Shown here: positions 11,046-18,726 of the stretch, piece after piece
Numbering within the stretch: position 1 is the first letter of the stretch
How the letters are laid out: every line of letters begins with the position of its first letter
Assembly: GCF_051307045.1 (NCBI RefSeq)
Contig: NZ_CP150452.1
Coordinates: forward strand, 3,968,001 to 4,032,000
Direction of reading: 5' to 3'
Source: Dryocola sp031988645
GTDB lineage: Bacteria > Pseudomonadota > Gammaproteobacteria > Enterobacterales > Enterobacteriaceae
Length of the DNA stretch: 64,000 nucleotides
Made by a program: the position numbers and the translations under genes
The notes under the pieces: generated by a model
Seen by the model: only the letters and a program-made list of their open reading frames with translations
What the model was told of the DNA's origin: nothing
The model's database searches: none

Positions 11046-11591
11046 ATGCTTAACCGGTTAGAGAGTCTGACTGAGCGCGTTGGTGGTAGTAATGAGTTAG
11101 TCGACCAATGGCTATATGCCCGCAAACAATTGCTGGTGGCGTATTACAATATGGTCGGGATCAAGCCTAACAAGGAATCTCATTCTGCGCTTAATGAAAA
11201 GGCGCTGGATACTTTCTGCCATAATCTTGTCGATTACCTTTCCGCCGGACATTTCAATATTTATGAGCGCATTATTGATGAAATGGAAGGCACCAGCCCG
11301 CTTTTAGCCGCCACGCAAATTTATCCGCAGCTGCAGGCCAACACCCAACAGATCATGGAGTTCTACGACACCAATCTGGAAAACGCCATCGACGATGATA
11401 ACTGCATTGAGTTCCAGCAGGCATTGTCTGGTATCGGCGAGGCGCTGGAAGCGCGCTTCTCGCTGGAAGATAAGCTCATTGAGCTGGCTTACGCCAACAA
11501 TCTGCATAGCAGTGCAAACGACGCCAGCGGCCCTTGCACGCCCGGCTTGAGTTCTGCGCTGTTAACGAGTAATTTACAAAACGGTCCGTAG
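11046..11591 (+). CDS. rsd: Regulator of sigma D, Rsd (C-terminus probably altered by an indel)
   Basis: Rsd binds the RNA polymerase sigma-70 subunit in stationary phase. The N-terminal 145 residues match E. coli Rsd (158 aa), including VDYLSAGHF, PQLQANTQQIM and the GEALEARF segment. As read it is 181 aa with an unrelated tail. At 11529-11533 there is a GGCCC; if one C is extra, as in the other broken genes of this window, the frame stops at 11550 giving 167 aa ending ARPA, like the HPA end of E. coli Rsd. It precedes the thiC riboswitch. Confidence 0.9.
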   Translation: MLNRLESLTERVGGSNELVDQWLYARKQLLVAYYNMVGIKPNKESHSALNEKALDTFCHNLVDYLSAGHFNIYERIIDEMEGTSPLLAATQIYPQLQANTQQIMEFYDTNLENAIDDDNCIEFQQALSGIGEALEARFSLEDKLIELAYANNLHSSANDASGPCTPGLSSALLTSNLQNGP

Positions 11592-11605
11592 CAATACGGG
11601 CTTCT

Positions 11606-11702
11606 TCTTGTCGGAGTGCCGAGTGCGAAAGCACCGGCTGAGACCGTTAATTCGGGATCCGCGGAACCTGATCAGGTTAAAACCTGCGAAGGGAACAAGA
11701 GT
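11606..11702 (+). promoter_or_regulatory. TPP riboswitch (THI box) of the thiC operon
   Basis: The conserved elements are in order: CTTGTCGGAGTGCC, CTGAGACCG, GGAACCTGATCAGGTTAA, ACCTGCGAAGGGAACAAGAG. The outer CTTGT/ACAAG pair closes the P1 stem. In E. coli thiamine pyrophosphate binding masks the thiC ribosome site; here about 97 bases separate the aptamer from the thiC ATG, enough for the same switch plus termination. Confidence 0.96.
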
Positions 11703-11798
11703 AATTCTGCTTTTGGGCACGCCCCTGCGCGGGTCACCCATATTCATTACTCCATCCGTCGTTCTGACAAGCCACTCCTGAAAACACTGGAATGAGCT

Positions 11799-13700
11799 AT
11801 GTCTGCATCTGAAAAAAAACCAACCCGCCGCGAACAACGCGCCGCAGCCCAACACTTCATCAATACGCTTGAAGGCACCGCTTTCCCGAACTCGAGGCGC
11901 ATTTACCTGACGGGTTCGCGGGGGGACATTCGTGTTCCCATGCGCGAAATCCAGCTCAGCCCAACGATGACGAGCGGCAGCAAGGACAACCCGCAGTACG
12001 AGCCCAACGACGCGGTGCCGGTTTATGACACCTCCGGTCCTTACGGCGATCCGGCGATCGCCATCGACGTGCTGCGCGGGCTTTTGCCGTTGCGCAGCGG
12101 CTGGATTGAAGAGCGCGGCGACAGCGAAGCGCTGGCCGGCCGCAGTTCCGCTTATACCAGAGAGCGCCTTGCTGACGACGGCCTGGACGATCTGCGTTTT
12201 GAAACGCGCCTCACGCCGCGCCGCGCTAAAAGCGGGAAATGCGTGACCCAGTTGCACTACGCCCGCAAAGGCATCGTCACGCCAGAAATGGAGTTTATCG
12301 CGGTACGTGAAAACATGGGCCGCGAGCGCATTCGCGACGCTGTCTTACGCCACCAGCATCCGGGCGAAGGCTTTGGCGCCCGCCTGCCGGAAAATATCAC
12401 AGCGGAATTTGTGCGTGATGAGGTTGCCGCCGGCCGGGCGATTATCCCGGCTAATATCAACCATCCCGAATCCGAGCCGATGATTATCGGGCGCAACTTC
12501 CTGGTGAAGGTCAATGCCAATATCGGCAACTCGGCGGTGACGTCCTCCATTGAAGAAGAAGTGGAAAAGCTGGTCTGGTCGACCCGCTGGGGCGCGGACA
12601 CGGTTATGGACCTCTCTACCGGGCGCTATATTCACGAAACCCGCGAGTGGATTTTACGCAACAGCCCGGTGCCGATCGGAACCGTGCCGATCTATCAGGC
12701 GCTGGAAAAGGTTAACGGCATCGCCGAAGACCTCACCTGGGAGATGTTCCGCGACACGCTGCTGGAGCAGGCCGAGCAAGGCGTGGATTACTTCACCATT
12801 CACGCGGGCGTGCTGTTGCGCTACGTGCCGATGACCGCCAGGCGTCTTACCGGCATCGTCTCGCGCGGCGGTTCGATTATGGCGAAGTGGTGCCTGTCCC
12901 ATCATCAGGAGAACTTCCTGTATGAGCACTTCCGCGAAATCTGTGAAATCTGCGCCGCCTATGACGTCTCGCTTTCGCTGGGCGACGGCCTGCGCCCCGG
13001 CTCCATTCAGGACGCCAACGACGAAGCGCAGTTTGCCGAGCTGCACACGCTGGGCGAACTGACCAAAATCGCCTGGCAGTATGACGTGCAGGTAATGATT
13101 GAAGGGCCGGGGCATGTGCCGATGCAGATGATCCGCCGCAACATGACCGAAGAGCTGGAGCATTGCCATGAGGCGCCGTTCTACACCCTGGGGCCGTTAA
13201 CGACCGATATCGCCCCGGGCTATGACCACTTCACCTCCGGCATTGGCGCGGCGATGATCGGCTGGTTTGGCTGCGCGATGCTTTGCTACGTCACGCCCAA
13301 AGAGCACCTCGGGCTGCCGAACAAAGAGGACGTTAAGCAGGGGCTGATTACCTACAAAATTGCGGCGCACGCCGCGGATCTGGCCAAAGGCCATCCCGGC
13401 GCCCAAATTCGCGATAACGCCATGTCGAAGGCGCGTTTCGAATTCCGCTGGGAAGACCAGTTTAACCTGGCGCTCGACCCCTTCACCGCCCGCGCCTATC
13501 ACGACGAAACCCTGCCGCAGGAGTCCGGCAAGGTCGCGCACTTCTGCTCGATGTGCGGGCCGAAATTCTGCTCGATGAAGATTTCCCAGGAGGTACGCGA
13601 TTTCGCCGCGAAGCAGGCCATTGAAGTCGGCATGGAGGATATGTCGCAATCCTTCCGGGCGAAAGGCGGGGAAATTTATCTGCGTCAGGAGGAAGTATGA
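11799..13700 (+). CDS. thiC: Phosphomethylpyrimidine synthase ThiC
   Basis: 633 aa (E. coli 631). A radical-SAM enzyme that rearranges aminoimidazole ribotide into HMP phosphate, the thiamine pyrimidine. The unusual C-terminal iron-sulfur motif CX2CX4C is at Cys583, 586 and 591. Conserved segments SRGGSIMAKW and EGPGHVPMQMIRRNM are present. It is the first gene of thiCEFSGH, downstream of a TPP riboswitch. ThiE starts within its last codons (ATGA overlap). Confidence 0.98.
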   Translation: MSASEKKPTRREQRAAAQHFINTLEGTAFPNSRRIYLTGSRGDIRVPMREIQLSPTMTSGSKDNPQYEPNDAVPVYDTSGPYGDPAIAIDVLRGLLPLRSGWIEERGDSEALAGRSSAYTRERLADDGLDDLRFETRLTPRRAKSGKCVTQLHYARKGIVTPEMEFIAVRENMGRERIRDAVLRHQHPGEGFGARLPENITAEFVRDEVAAGRAIIPANINHPESEPMIIGRNFLVKVNANIGNSAVTSSIEEEVEKLVWSTRWGADTVMDLSTGRYIHETREWILRNSPVPIGTVPIYQALEKVNGIAEDLTWEMFRDTLLEQAEQGVDYFTIHAGVLLRYVPMTARRLTGIVSRGGSIMAKWCLSHHQENFLYEHFREICEICAAYDVSLSLGDGLRPGSIQDANDEAQFAELHTLGELTKIAWQYDVQVMIEGPGHVPMQMIRRNMTEELEHCHEAPFYTLGPLTTDIAPGYDHFTSGIGAAMIGWFGCAMLCYVTPKEHLGLPNKEDVKQGLITYKIAAHAADLAKGHPGAQIRDNAMSKARFEFRWEDQFNLALDPFTARAYHDETLPQESGKVAHFCSMCGPKFCSMKISQEVRDFAAKQAIEVGMEDMSQSFRAKGGEIYLRQEEV

Positions 13701-14335
13701 CGGCTAAACCCGATTTCCCTGCCGTGCCGCAGCGGCTGGGGCTTTACCCGGTCGTGGACAGCGTGGAGTGGATTGCCCGGCTGCTTGAGGCGGGCGTTCG
13801 CACCCTTCAGCTACGCATCAAAGACAAGCGCGACGAAGAGGTCGAAGCCGACATTATCGCCGCCGTCAGGCTCGGCCAGCGCTTTGAGGCGCGGCTGTTT
13901 ATTAACGATTACTGGCGTTTAGCCATCAAACATCGCGCCTACGGCGTGCACTTAGGCCAGCAGGATATGGACGTCGCCAACCTGGATGCGATACGCGATG
14001 CGGGCCTGCGGCTTGGGCTTTCCACGCACGACAATATGGAAATGGATCGCGCCCTTGCGGCGCGCCCTTCTTATATCGCGCTCGGGCATGTCTTTCCGAC
14101 CCAAACCAAACAGATGCCCTCTTCCCCGCAGGGGCTGGCACAGCTTGCCGCGCATGTCAAAACCCTCGGCGATTACCCGACGGTGGCGATCGGCGGCATC
14201 AGCATTGACCGCGTGCCTGCGGTTCTCGCGACGGGCGTGGGAAGCGTGGCGGTGGTCAGCGCGATAACCCAGGCGCCGGACTGGCGGGCGGCGACGGCGC
14301 GGCTTCTTGAACTCGCGGGAGCCGGCGATGAATGA
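13697..14335 (+). CDS. thiE: Thiamine-phosphate synthase ThiE
   Basis: 212 aa (E. coli 211). It joins HMP pyrophosphate and thiazole phosphate to form thiamine phosphate. A TIM-barrel protein with the family segments LRIKDK, FINDYW, YGVHLGQQD and GHVFPTQTK (phosphate and pyrophosphate contacts). It overlaps thiC by 4 bases and thiF by 8, so translation is coupled. Confidence 0.97.
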   Translation: MTAKPDFPAVPQRLGLYPVVDSVEWIARLLEAGVRTLQLRIKDKRDEEVEADIIAAVRLGQRFEARLFINDYWRLAIKHRAYGVHLGQQDMDVANLDAIRDAGLRLGLSTHDNMEMDRALAARPSYIALGHVFPTQTKQMPSSPQGLAQLAAHVKTLGDYPTVAIGGISIDRVPAVLATGVGSVAVVSAITQAPDWRAATARLLELAGAGDE

Positions 14336-15083
14336 TACAGATTTCATGCGCTACAGCCGCCAGCTTCTGCTTGAGGACGTGGCGCTGGAAGGGCAGCAAA
14401 AGCTGCTCGCCAGCCGCGTTCTGATCGTCGGGCTGGGCGGACTGGGCTCTCCGGCCGCGCTTTACCTTGCCGCCGCGGGCGTCGGCACGTTGATTCTGGC
14501 GGATGACGACAAGGTGCATATCAGCAACCTGCAGCGCCAGATTCTGTTCACCTCGCAGGATATCGACCAGCCGAAGTCACAGGCGGCCCGGCGTCACCTT
14601 CAGCAGCTTAACCCCGGCATCCAGCTGCGGGCGATAAGCGAACGCCTGCACGGAGAGGCTCTTAGCCAGGCCGTCAGCAATGTCGATCTGGTGCTGGACT
14701 GCAGCGATAACATGGCAACCCGCCATGCTATCAACTCGGCCTGTGTCGCTCAGGGCAAGCCTTTGATTTCCGCCAGCGCCGTGGGGTTTGGCGGCCAGCT
14801 AATGGTGTTAACGCCGCCCTGGGACAACGGATGCTATCGCTGCTTATGGCCGGACGAAAACGAACCTGAAAGGAACTGCCGCACCGCGGGCGTCATCGGC
14901 CCGGTTGTCGGCGTAATGGGCACGCTGCAGGCGCTGGAAGCGATCAAACTGCTGACCGGCATGGCCCCGGCGACCGGCTCTTTAAGGCTGTTCGACGCCC
15001 GTCAGCACGGCTGGCGCACGCTCAGCATGCAGAAAGCCGCGGGCTGCCCGGTTTGCGGAGGGCAAGATGCGCATCCACTTTAA
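14328..15083 (+). CDS. thiF: ThiS adenylyltransferase ThiF
   Basis: 251 aa from MNDTDFMRYSRQ, the E. coli length; an in-frame ATG at 14307 is rejected because it lies deep in thiE. An E1-like enzyme that adenylates the ThiS C-terminal glycine for sulfur transfer. It has the nucleotide-binding GLGGLGSP, zinc pairs CYRC and CPVC, and the Cys of RNCRTAG known to form the acyl-disulfide in E. coli. It overlaps thiE and thiS. Confidence 0.97.
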   Translation: MNDTDFMRYSRQLLLEDVALEGQQKLLASRVLIVGLGGLGSPAALYLAAAGVGTLILADDDKVHISNLQRQILFTSQDIDQPKSQAARRHLQQLNPGIQLRAISERLHGEALSQAVSNVDLVLDCSDNMATRHAINSACVAQGKPLISASAVGFGGQLMVLTPPWDNGCYRCLWPDENEPERNCRTAGVIGPVVGVMGTLQALEAIKLLTGMAPATGSLRLFDARQHGWRTLSMQKAAGCPVCGGQDAHPL

Positions 15084-15267
15084 CGATGAGCCGATGCAGT
15101 GCGCCGATAACCTGACGCTTGCAAAACTGCTGGAACAGCTGCGTTTACTGAAGCCGGGCGTTGCGCTGGCCGTAAACCAGACCATAGTGCCACGGGCGCG
15201 CTGGGAAACCCAGATGCTGCACGATGGCGACCAGATCCTGCTTTTTCAGGCCATAGCCGGAGGTTGA
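15067..15267 (+). CDS. thiS: Sulfur carrier protein ThiS
   Basis: 66 aa with the required C-terminal Gly-Gly, which becomes a thiocarboxylate and donates sulfur to the thiazole ring. A ubiquitin-like beta-grasp protein. It overlaps thiF by 17 bases and thiG follows one base after its stop, typical of the enterobacterial thi operon. Confidence 0.97.
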   Translation: MRIHFNDEPMQCADNLTLAKLLEQLRLLKPGVALAVNQTIVPRARWETQMLHDGDQILLFQAIAGG

Positions 15268-15268
15268 T

Positions 15269-16048
15269 ATGCTGCAGATCGCTGATAAAACTTTTTCTTC
15301 CCGCCTGTTTACCGGCAGCGGAAAATTCGCCTCACCCGAGGTGATGGTGGAGGCCATCCGCGCATCCGGCTCGCAGCTGGTGACCATGGCGATGAAACGC
15401 GTCGATTTGCGCAATCATAACGACGCTATTCTGGCTCCTTTGCTGGCGGCAGGCGTACAGCTGTTGCCCAACACTTCCGGCGCCAAAACGGCGGAGGAAG
15501 CCGTATTTGCGGCGCGGCTGGCCCGCGAAGCGCTTGGCTCGCGCTGGGTTAAGCTTGAGATCCATCCGGACGCCCGCTACCTGCTGCCCGACGCCATCGA
15601 AACGCTGAAGGCGGCTGAAATACTCGTCAAGCAGGGCTTTATCGTACTGCCATACTGCGGCGCGGATCCGGTTTTATGCCGACGGCTGGAAGAAGCAGGC
15701 TGCGCGGCGGTAATGCCGCTCGGCGCGCCGATTGGCTCAAATCAGGGCCTGCAGACCCGCGCCCTGCTGGAAATTATTATCGAGCAGGCACGGGTGCCGG
15801 TGGTTGTGGATGCGGGTATTGGCGCGCCGAGCCACGCCGCCGAAGCGCTGGAAATGGGTGCCAGCGCCGTTCTGGTCAATACCGCCATTGCCGTAGCTCA
15901 GGACCCGGTGCAGATGGCGCGGGCTTTCCGCCTGGCGGTAGAAGCCGGCGCCACGGCGGCGAAATCCGGCTTAGGGATGCGCCACCAGCAGGCGCAGGCC
16001 TCCAGCCCGTTGACGCAGTTTCTGCAGTTCAGCCAGGAGGACGCGTGA
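15269..16048 (+). CDS. thiG: Thiazole synthase ThiG
   Basis: 259 aa (E. coli 256). A TIM-barrel enzyme that condenses deoxyxylulose phosphate, dehydroglycine and ThiS thiocarboxylate into thiazole phosphate. The Schiff-base Lys lies in KLEIHPDARY. Phosphate-binding segments VVVDAGIG and LVNTAIA are present. A Shine-Dalgarno GGAGG precedes the ATG. Its TGA overlaps the thiH ATG by one base. Confidence 0.97.
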   Translation: MLQIADKTFSSRLFTGSGKFASPEVMVEAIRASGSQLVTMAMKRVDLRNHNDAILAPLLAAGVQLLPNTSGAKTAEEAVFAARLAREALGSRWVKLEIHPDARYLLPDAIETLKAAEILVKQGFIVLPYCGADPVLCRRLEEAGCAAVMPLGAPIGSNQGLQTRALLEIIIEQARVPVVVDAGIGAPSHAAEALEMGASAVLVNTAIAVAQDPVQMARAFRLAVEAGATAAKSGLGMRHQQAQASSPLTQFLQFSQEDA

Positions 16049-17178
16049 TGGCGGCAACCTTCACCGAACGCTGGCGCGAGCTGGACTGGGACGACATCAC
16101 TCTTAAGATCAACGCTAAAACGGCGGCAGACGTTGAACGGGCGCTAAGCGCCCGCAAAGTCACCCGCGACGATCTTATGGCCCTGCTCTCTCCTGCCGCC
16201 GGCCGGTTTCTCGAACCGCTCGCCCAGCGGGCTCAGCGCTTAACCCGCCAGCGTTTTGGCAATACCGTCAGCTTTTATGTGCCGTTGTACCTTTCAAATC
16301 TCTGCGCCAACGACTGCACCTACTGCGGCTTCTCCATGAGCAACAGGCTCAAACGCAAAACGCTGGATGAATCTGAGATCGCAAGGGAGTGCGAGGCGAT
16401 TCGCAAGCTGGGCTTTGACCAGCTGCTGCTGGTCACCGGCGAGCATCAGACCAGGGTGGGCATGGATTATTTTCGTCAGCATCTGCCCGCCATCCGCAGC
16501 AAATTCAGCTCGCTGCAGATGGAAGTGCAGCCGCTGGATGAGCATGAATATGCGGAGCTAAAAACGCTCGGCCTGGACGGCGTGATGGTTTACCAGGAAA
16601 CCTATCATCAGGCGGTATACGCGCAGCATCATCTGCGCGGCAACAAGCAGGATTTTTTCTGGCGGCTGGAAACCCCGGATCGGCTGGGGCGCGCAGGCAT
16701 AGATAAAATCGGCCTTGGCGCGCTGATTGGCCTTTCCAACAGCTGGCGCACCGACTGTTTTATGGTGGCGGAGCATCTGCTGTGGCTGCAGCAACGCTAC
16801 TGGCAAAGCCGTTATTCTGTTTCCTTCCCTCGCCTGCGGCCCTGCACCGGCGGTGTGGAGCCCGCTTCGGTGATGAGCGAAAGCCAGCTGGTGCAGGCGA
16901 TCTGCGCTTTTCGCCTGCTGGCGCCCGACGTAGAGCTTTCTTTGTCCACGCGCGAATCCCCCTGGTTTCGCGATCGCGTTATTCCGCTGGCCATTAATAA
17001 CGTGAGCGCCTTTTCCAGAACCCAGCCGGGCGGCTATGCCGATAACCATCCTGAGCTTGAACAGTTCGCCCCGCACGACGGACGGACGCCGTCGGAAGTC
17101 GCCGCGGCCCTGACGCGTTCGGGCCTGCAGCCCGTGTGGAAAGACTGGGACAGCTACCTGGGAAGAAACTCGCCGTAG
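16048..17178 (+). CDS. thiH: 2-iminoacetate synthase ThiH
   Basis: 376 aa (E. coli 377). A radical-SAM enzyme that cleaves tyrosine to dehydroglycine and p-cresol for the ThiG step. The cluster motif CX3CX2C appears as CANDCTYCGF. The start shares an A with the thiG stop; a longer frame reaching back to 15676 is only the thiG shadow. It is the last gene of the thi operon. No strong terminator follows; a hairpin at 17210-17233 lacks a T-run. Confidence 0.97.
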   Translation: MAATFTERWRELDWDDITLKINAKTAADVERALSARKVTRDDLMALLSPAAGRFLEPLAQRAQRLTRQRFGNTVSFYVPLYLSNLCANDCTYCGFSMSNRLKRKTLDESEIARECEAIRKLGFDQLLLVTGEHQTRVGMDYFRQHLPAIRSKFSSLQMEVQPLDEHEYAELKTLGLDGVMVYQETYHQAVYAQHHLRGNKQDFFWRLETPDRLGRAGIDKIGLGALIGLSNSWRTDCFMVAEHLLWLQQRYWQSRYSVSFPRLRPCTGGVEPASVMSESQLVQAICAFRLLAPDVELSLSTRESPWFRDRVIPLAINNVSAFSRTQPGGYADNHPELEQFAPHDGRTPSEVAAALTRSGLQPVWKDWDSYLGRNSP

Positions 17179-17281
17179 CGCTGGAGACTACAGATAAGTA
17201 AAAGAGCCGCAGAGCGCCGACGGGCGTTCTGCGATTCCGCATTGCCTGGCCGTTATGCCTAAAATAAACGCGCTTTTTTCC

Positions 17282-17323
17282 ATGGCGAAACAAGAACTGT
17301 AACCGGTTTCAGGATTTCGCCAT
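17282..17323. repeat. Inverted repeat upstream of the PTS IIB gene
   Basis: ATGGCGAAA (17282-17290) is repeated in inverse as TTTCGCCAT (17315-17323). Between them is a smaller palindrome AACCGGTTT (17301-17309). It lies just upstream of a CRP-like site and promoter, so a binding site for a specific regulator is possible, but no family can be assigned. Confidence 0.5.
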
Positions 17324-17329
17324 TTCTTT

Positions 17330-17391
17330 TGTGATACCTCACACACAATCAAGCTAAAGCGGTTGTTGCACTGCCGCCTCGCGGATAATTA
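17330..17391 (+). promoter_or_regulatory. Putative CRP site and promoter of the IIB-IIA operon
   Basis: TGTGATACCTCACACA (17330-17345) matches the CRP consensus TGTGA-N6-TCACA at nine of ten positions. Downstream are -35 TTGTTG (17363-17368), a 17-bp spacer and -10 TAATTA (17386-17391). With a start near 17399 the CRP site is centred about 61.5 bases upstream, the class I activator position. This fits a carbohydrate PTS gene. The call is from pattern only. Confidence 0.65.
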
Positions 17392-17423
17392 TCTGTCTAT
17401 CCAACGGGCATTGAGAGCAGATT

Positions 17424-17729
17424 ATGAAAAATATCGTTTTGTGTTGTGCTGCAGGTATGTCTACCAGCATTCTGGTTCAACGAATGAAAGATGCAGCGTC
17501 GAAGAAGGGTATCGAAGTTTCTATCAAGGCTGTCCCTGTCGCAGAATTCAAAGACAATATTGATACCGCTGACGTTGTGCTTCTCGGTCCACAGGTTAAA
17601 TACGAGCACGCCAAGCTGCAGGCTATCGCGGAGCCTATGGGCAAAACCGTCGCCGTTATCGATATGATGGATTACGGCATGATGAAAGGCGACGTGGTGC
17701 TCGAGAAAGCTTTGAAACTAATGGAGTGA
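17424..17729 (+). CDS. PTS sugar-specific IIB component, lactose/cellobiose family
   Basis: 101 aa. IIB carries phosphate from IIA to the sugar bound by IIC. The N-terminal strand and P-loop LCCAAGMSTS contain the phospho-accepting Cys (Cys7 or Cys8) of the ChbB/LacB-like family. A DVVLLGPQVKYE segment is also typical. It is followed 7 bases later by a IIA gene. No IIC or glycosidase is adjacent, so the substrate cannot be named; chitobiose- or cellobiose-like sugars are the default for the family. Confidence 0.88.
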   Translation: MKNIVLCCAAGMSTSILVQRMKDAASKKGIEVSIKAVPVAEFKDNIDTADVVLLGPQVKYEHAKLQAIAEPMGKTVAVIDMMDYGMMKGDVVLEKALKLME

Positions 17730-17736
17730 GGAAGAC

Positions 17737-18055
17737 GTGGAAGATTTAGAATCGATTATCATGGAACTGCTGGTCAACGCCGGTAGCGCACGTAGCCAGG
17801 CGCTGACGGCGCTGCAGCTCGCGCGCAAAGGGGATTTTGCAGCGGCCCGAGCAGGCGATGGAAGAGTCGCGCGAGTTCGTAAAGCACGCGCATAAAATTC
17901 AGACCCAGCTTATCGGGCTGGACGAAGGCACCGGCAAGCTGCCTGTTAACCTGATTACCGTTCATTCGCAGGATCACCTGATGAACGCGATGGTCATTCA
18001 GGATCTGGCGGGCGACATGATTGAACTGTACCGCCGTCTGCCGCTCATCAACTGA
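17737..18055 (+). CDS. PTS IIA component, lactose/cellobiose family (frame broken by one extra C)
   Basis: About 105 aa once corrected. It starts at a GTG preceded by GAGGAAG. The helical IIA-Lac fold is recognisable by SARSQALTALQLARKGDF and the phospho-His region VHSQDHLMNAM, where the first His is the phosphorylation site and the Asp-His downstream are conserved. At 17844-17848 GCGGCCGAG reads GCGGCCCGAG and shifts the frame. The partner IIB is intact. The gene is followed by a terminator, so the operon holds only IIB and IIA. Confidence 0.86.
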
Positions 18056-18074
18056 TTGCCTTCCTGTTCAGACA

Positions 18075-18105
18075 TAAAAATGCCCGCCTTGTCGGGCATT
18101 TTTAT
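18075..18105 (+). terminator. Terminator after the IIA gene
   Basis: ATGCCCG and CGGGCAT form a stem around CCTTGT, flanked by an A-run on the left and TTTTTA on the right, so it can work in both directions. It lies about 20 bases after the IIA stop. Confidence 0.88.
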
Positions 18106-18224
18106 TTCCTGCCTTAAATTCGACTACAAAACGCCCGCCGCAATCGCCGTAAAACTTACCCGTAATTGTTCTATGCTTCAGTATTAATTTTATGAGGCCG
18201 CACTAAGCGCCAGGAGTACGAGAG

Positions 18225-18650
18225 ATGGTTAAAGATAAGACTGTCATGACCGGAAAATGCCACTGCGGAGCCGTGCGTTTTCAGGCCACGCTAAGCGACG
18301 GGCTGAACGCCGTACGCCGCTGTAACTGCTCATATTGCCGTATGCGTGGCGCGGTGGTCGCCTCCGCGGAAATGGGTGGGGTGGTTATTGTGCAGGGAGA
18401 AGAGATGCTGACCAGCTACAGGTTTAATACCGGAACGGCGCAACACTTCTTCTGCTCGCGTTGCGGAATTTATACGCATCACCAGCGGCGTTCTAACCCG
18501 CAGCAGTATGGGGTGAACGTGGCCTGCCTTGAGGGCGTGAGCCCGTTTGATTTTACCGAAGTGCCGGTGATGGATGGAGTGAATCATACCCGCGATACCG
18601 GTAAGCCGGAGCGCCGGGCCGGTACTTTGCGTTTCATCGCGGAAGAATAA
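18225..18650 (+). CDS. GFA-family (CENP-V fold) zinc protein
   Basis: 141 aa. Paired cysteines CHCG, CNCSYC and CSRCG are the zinc ligands of the glutathione-dependent formaldehyde-activating enzyme (GFA/Mss4-like) fold. The family includes many proteins of unproven activity, so formaldehyde activation should not be assumed. A good Shine-Dalgarno CAGGAG lies 8 bases before the ATG. The gene stands alone between two terminators, convergent with rpoC, and is not at this site in E. coli K-12. Confidence 0.88.
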   Translation: MVKDKTVMTGKCHCGAVRFQATLSDGLNAVRRCNCSYCRMRGAVVASAEMGGVVIVQGEEMLTSYRFNTGTAQHFFCSRCGIYTHHQRRSNPQQYGVNVACLEGVSPFDFTEVPVMDGVNHTRDTGKPERRAGTLRFIAEE

Positions 18651-18676
18651 ATTTGTTTGCTGTCGAAAAAAGCCTG

Positions 18677-18707
18677 TAAAAAAACCCGCCGAAGCGGGTT
18701 TTTATTT
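18677..18707. terminator. Bidirectional terminator between the GFA gene and rpoC
   Basis: AACCCGC pairs with GCGGGTT around CGAA, with A-runs and T-runs on the two sides. It can end the GFA transcript rightward and the rpoBC transcript leftward; rpoC stops 20 bases away. Confidence 0.9.
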
Positions 18708-18726
18708 AGCGTTGGCTTACGAACGA

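Noticed and set aside
15676..16047. N-terminal extension of thiH into thiG
   Set aside because: The extension reads thiG out of frame and looks like Arg-Gly-rich noise; the true thiH start shares a base with the thiG stop.
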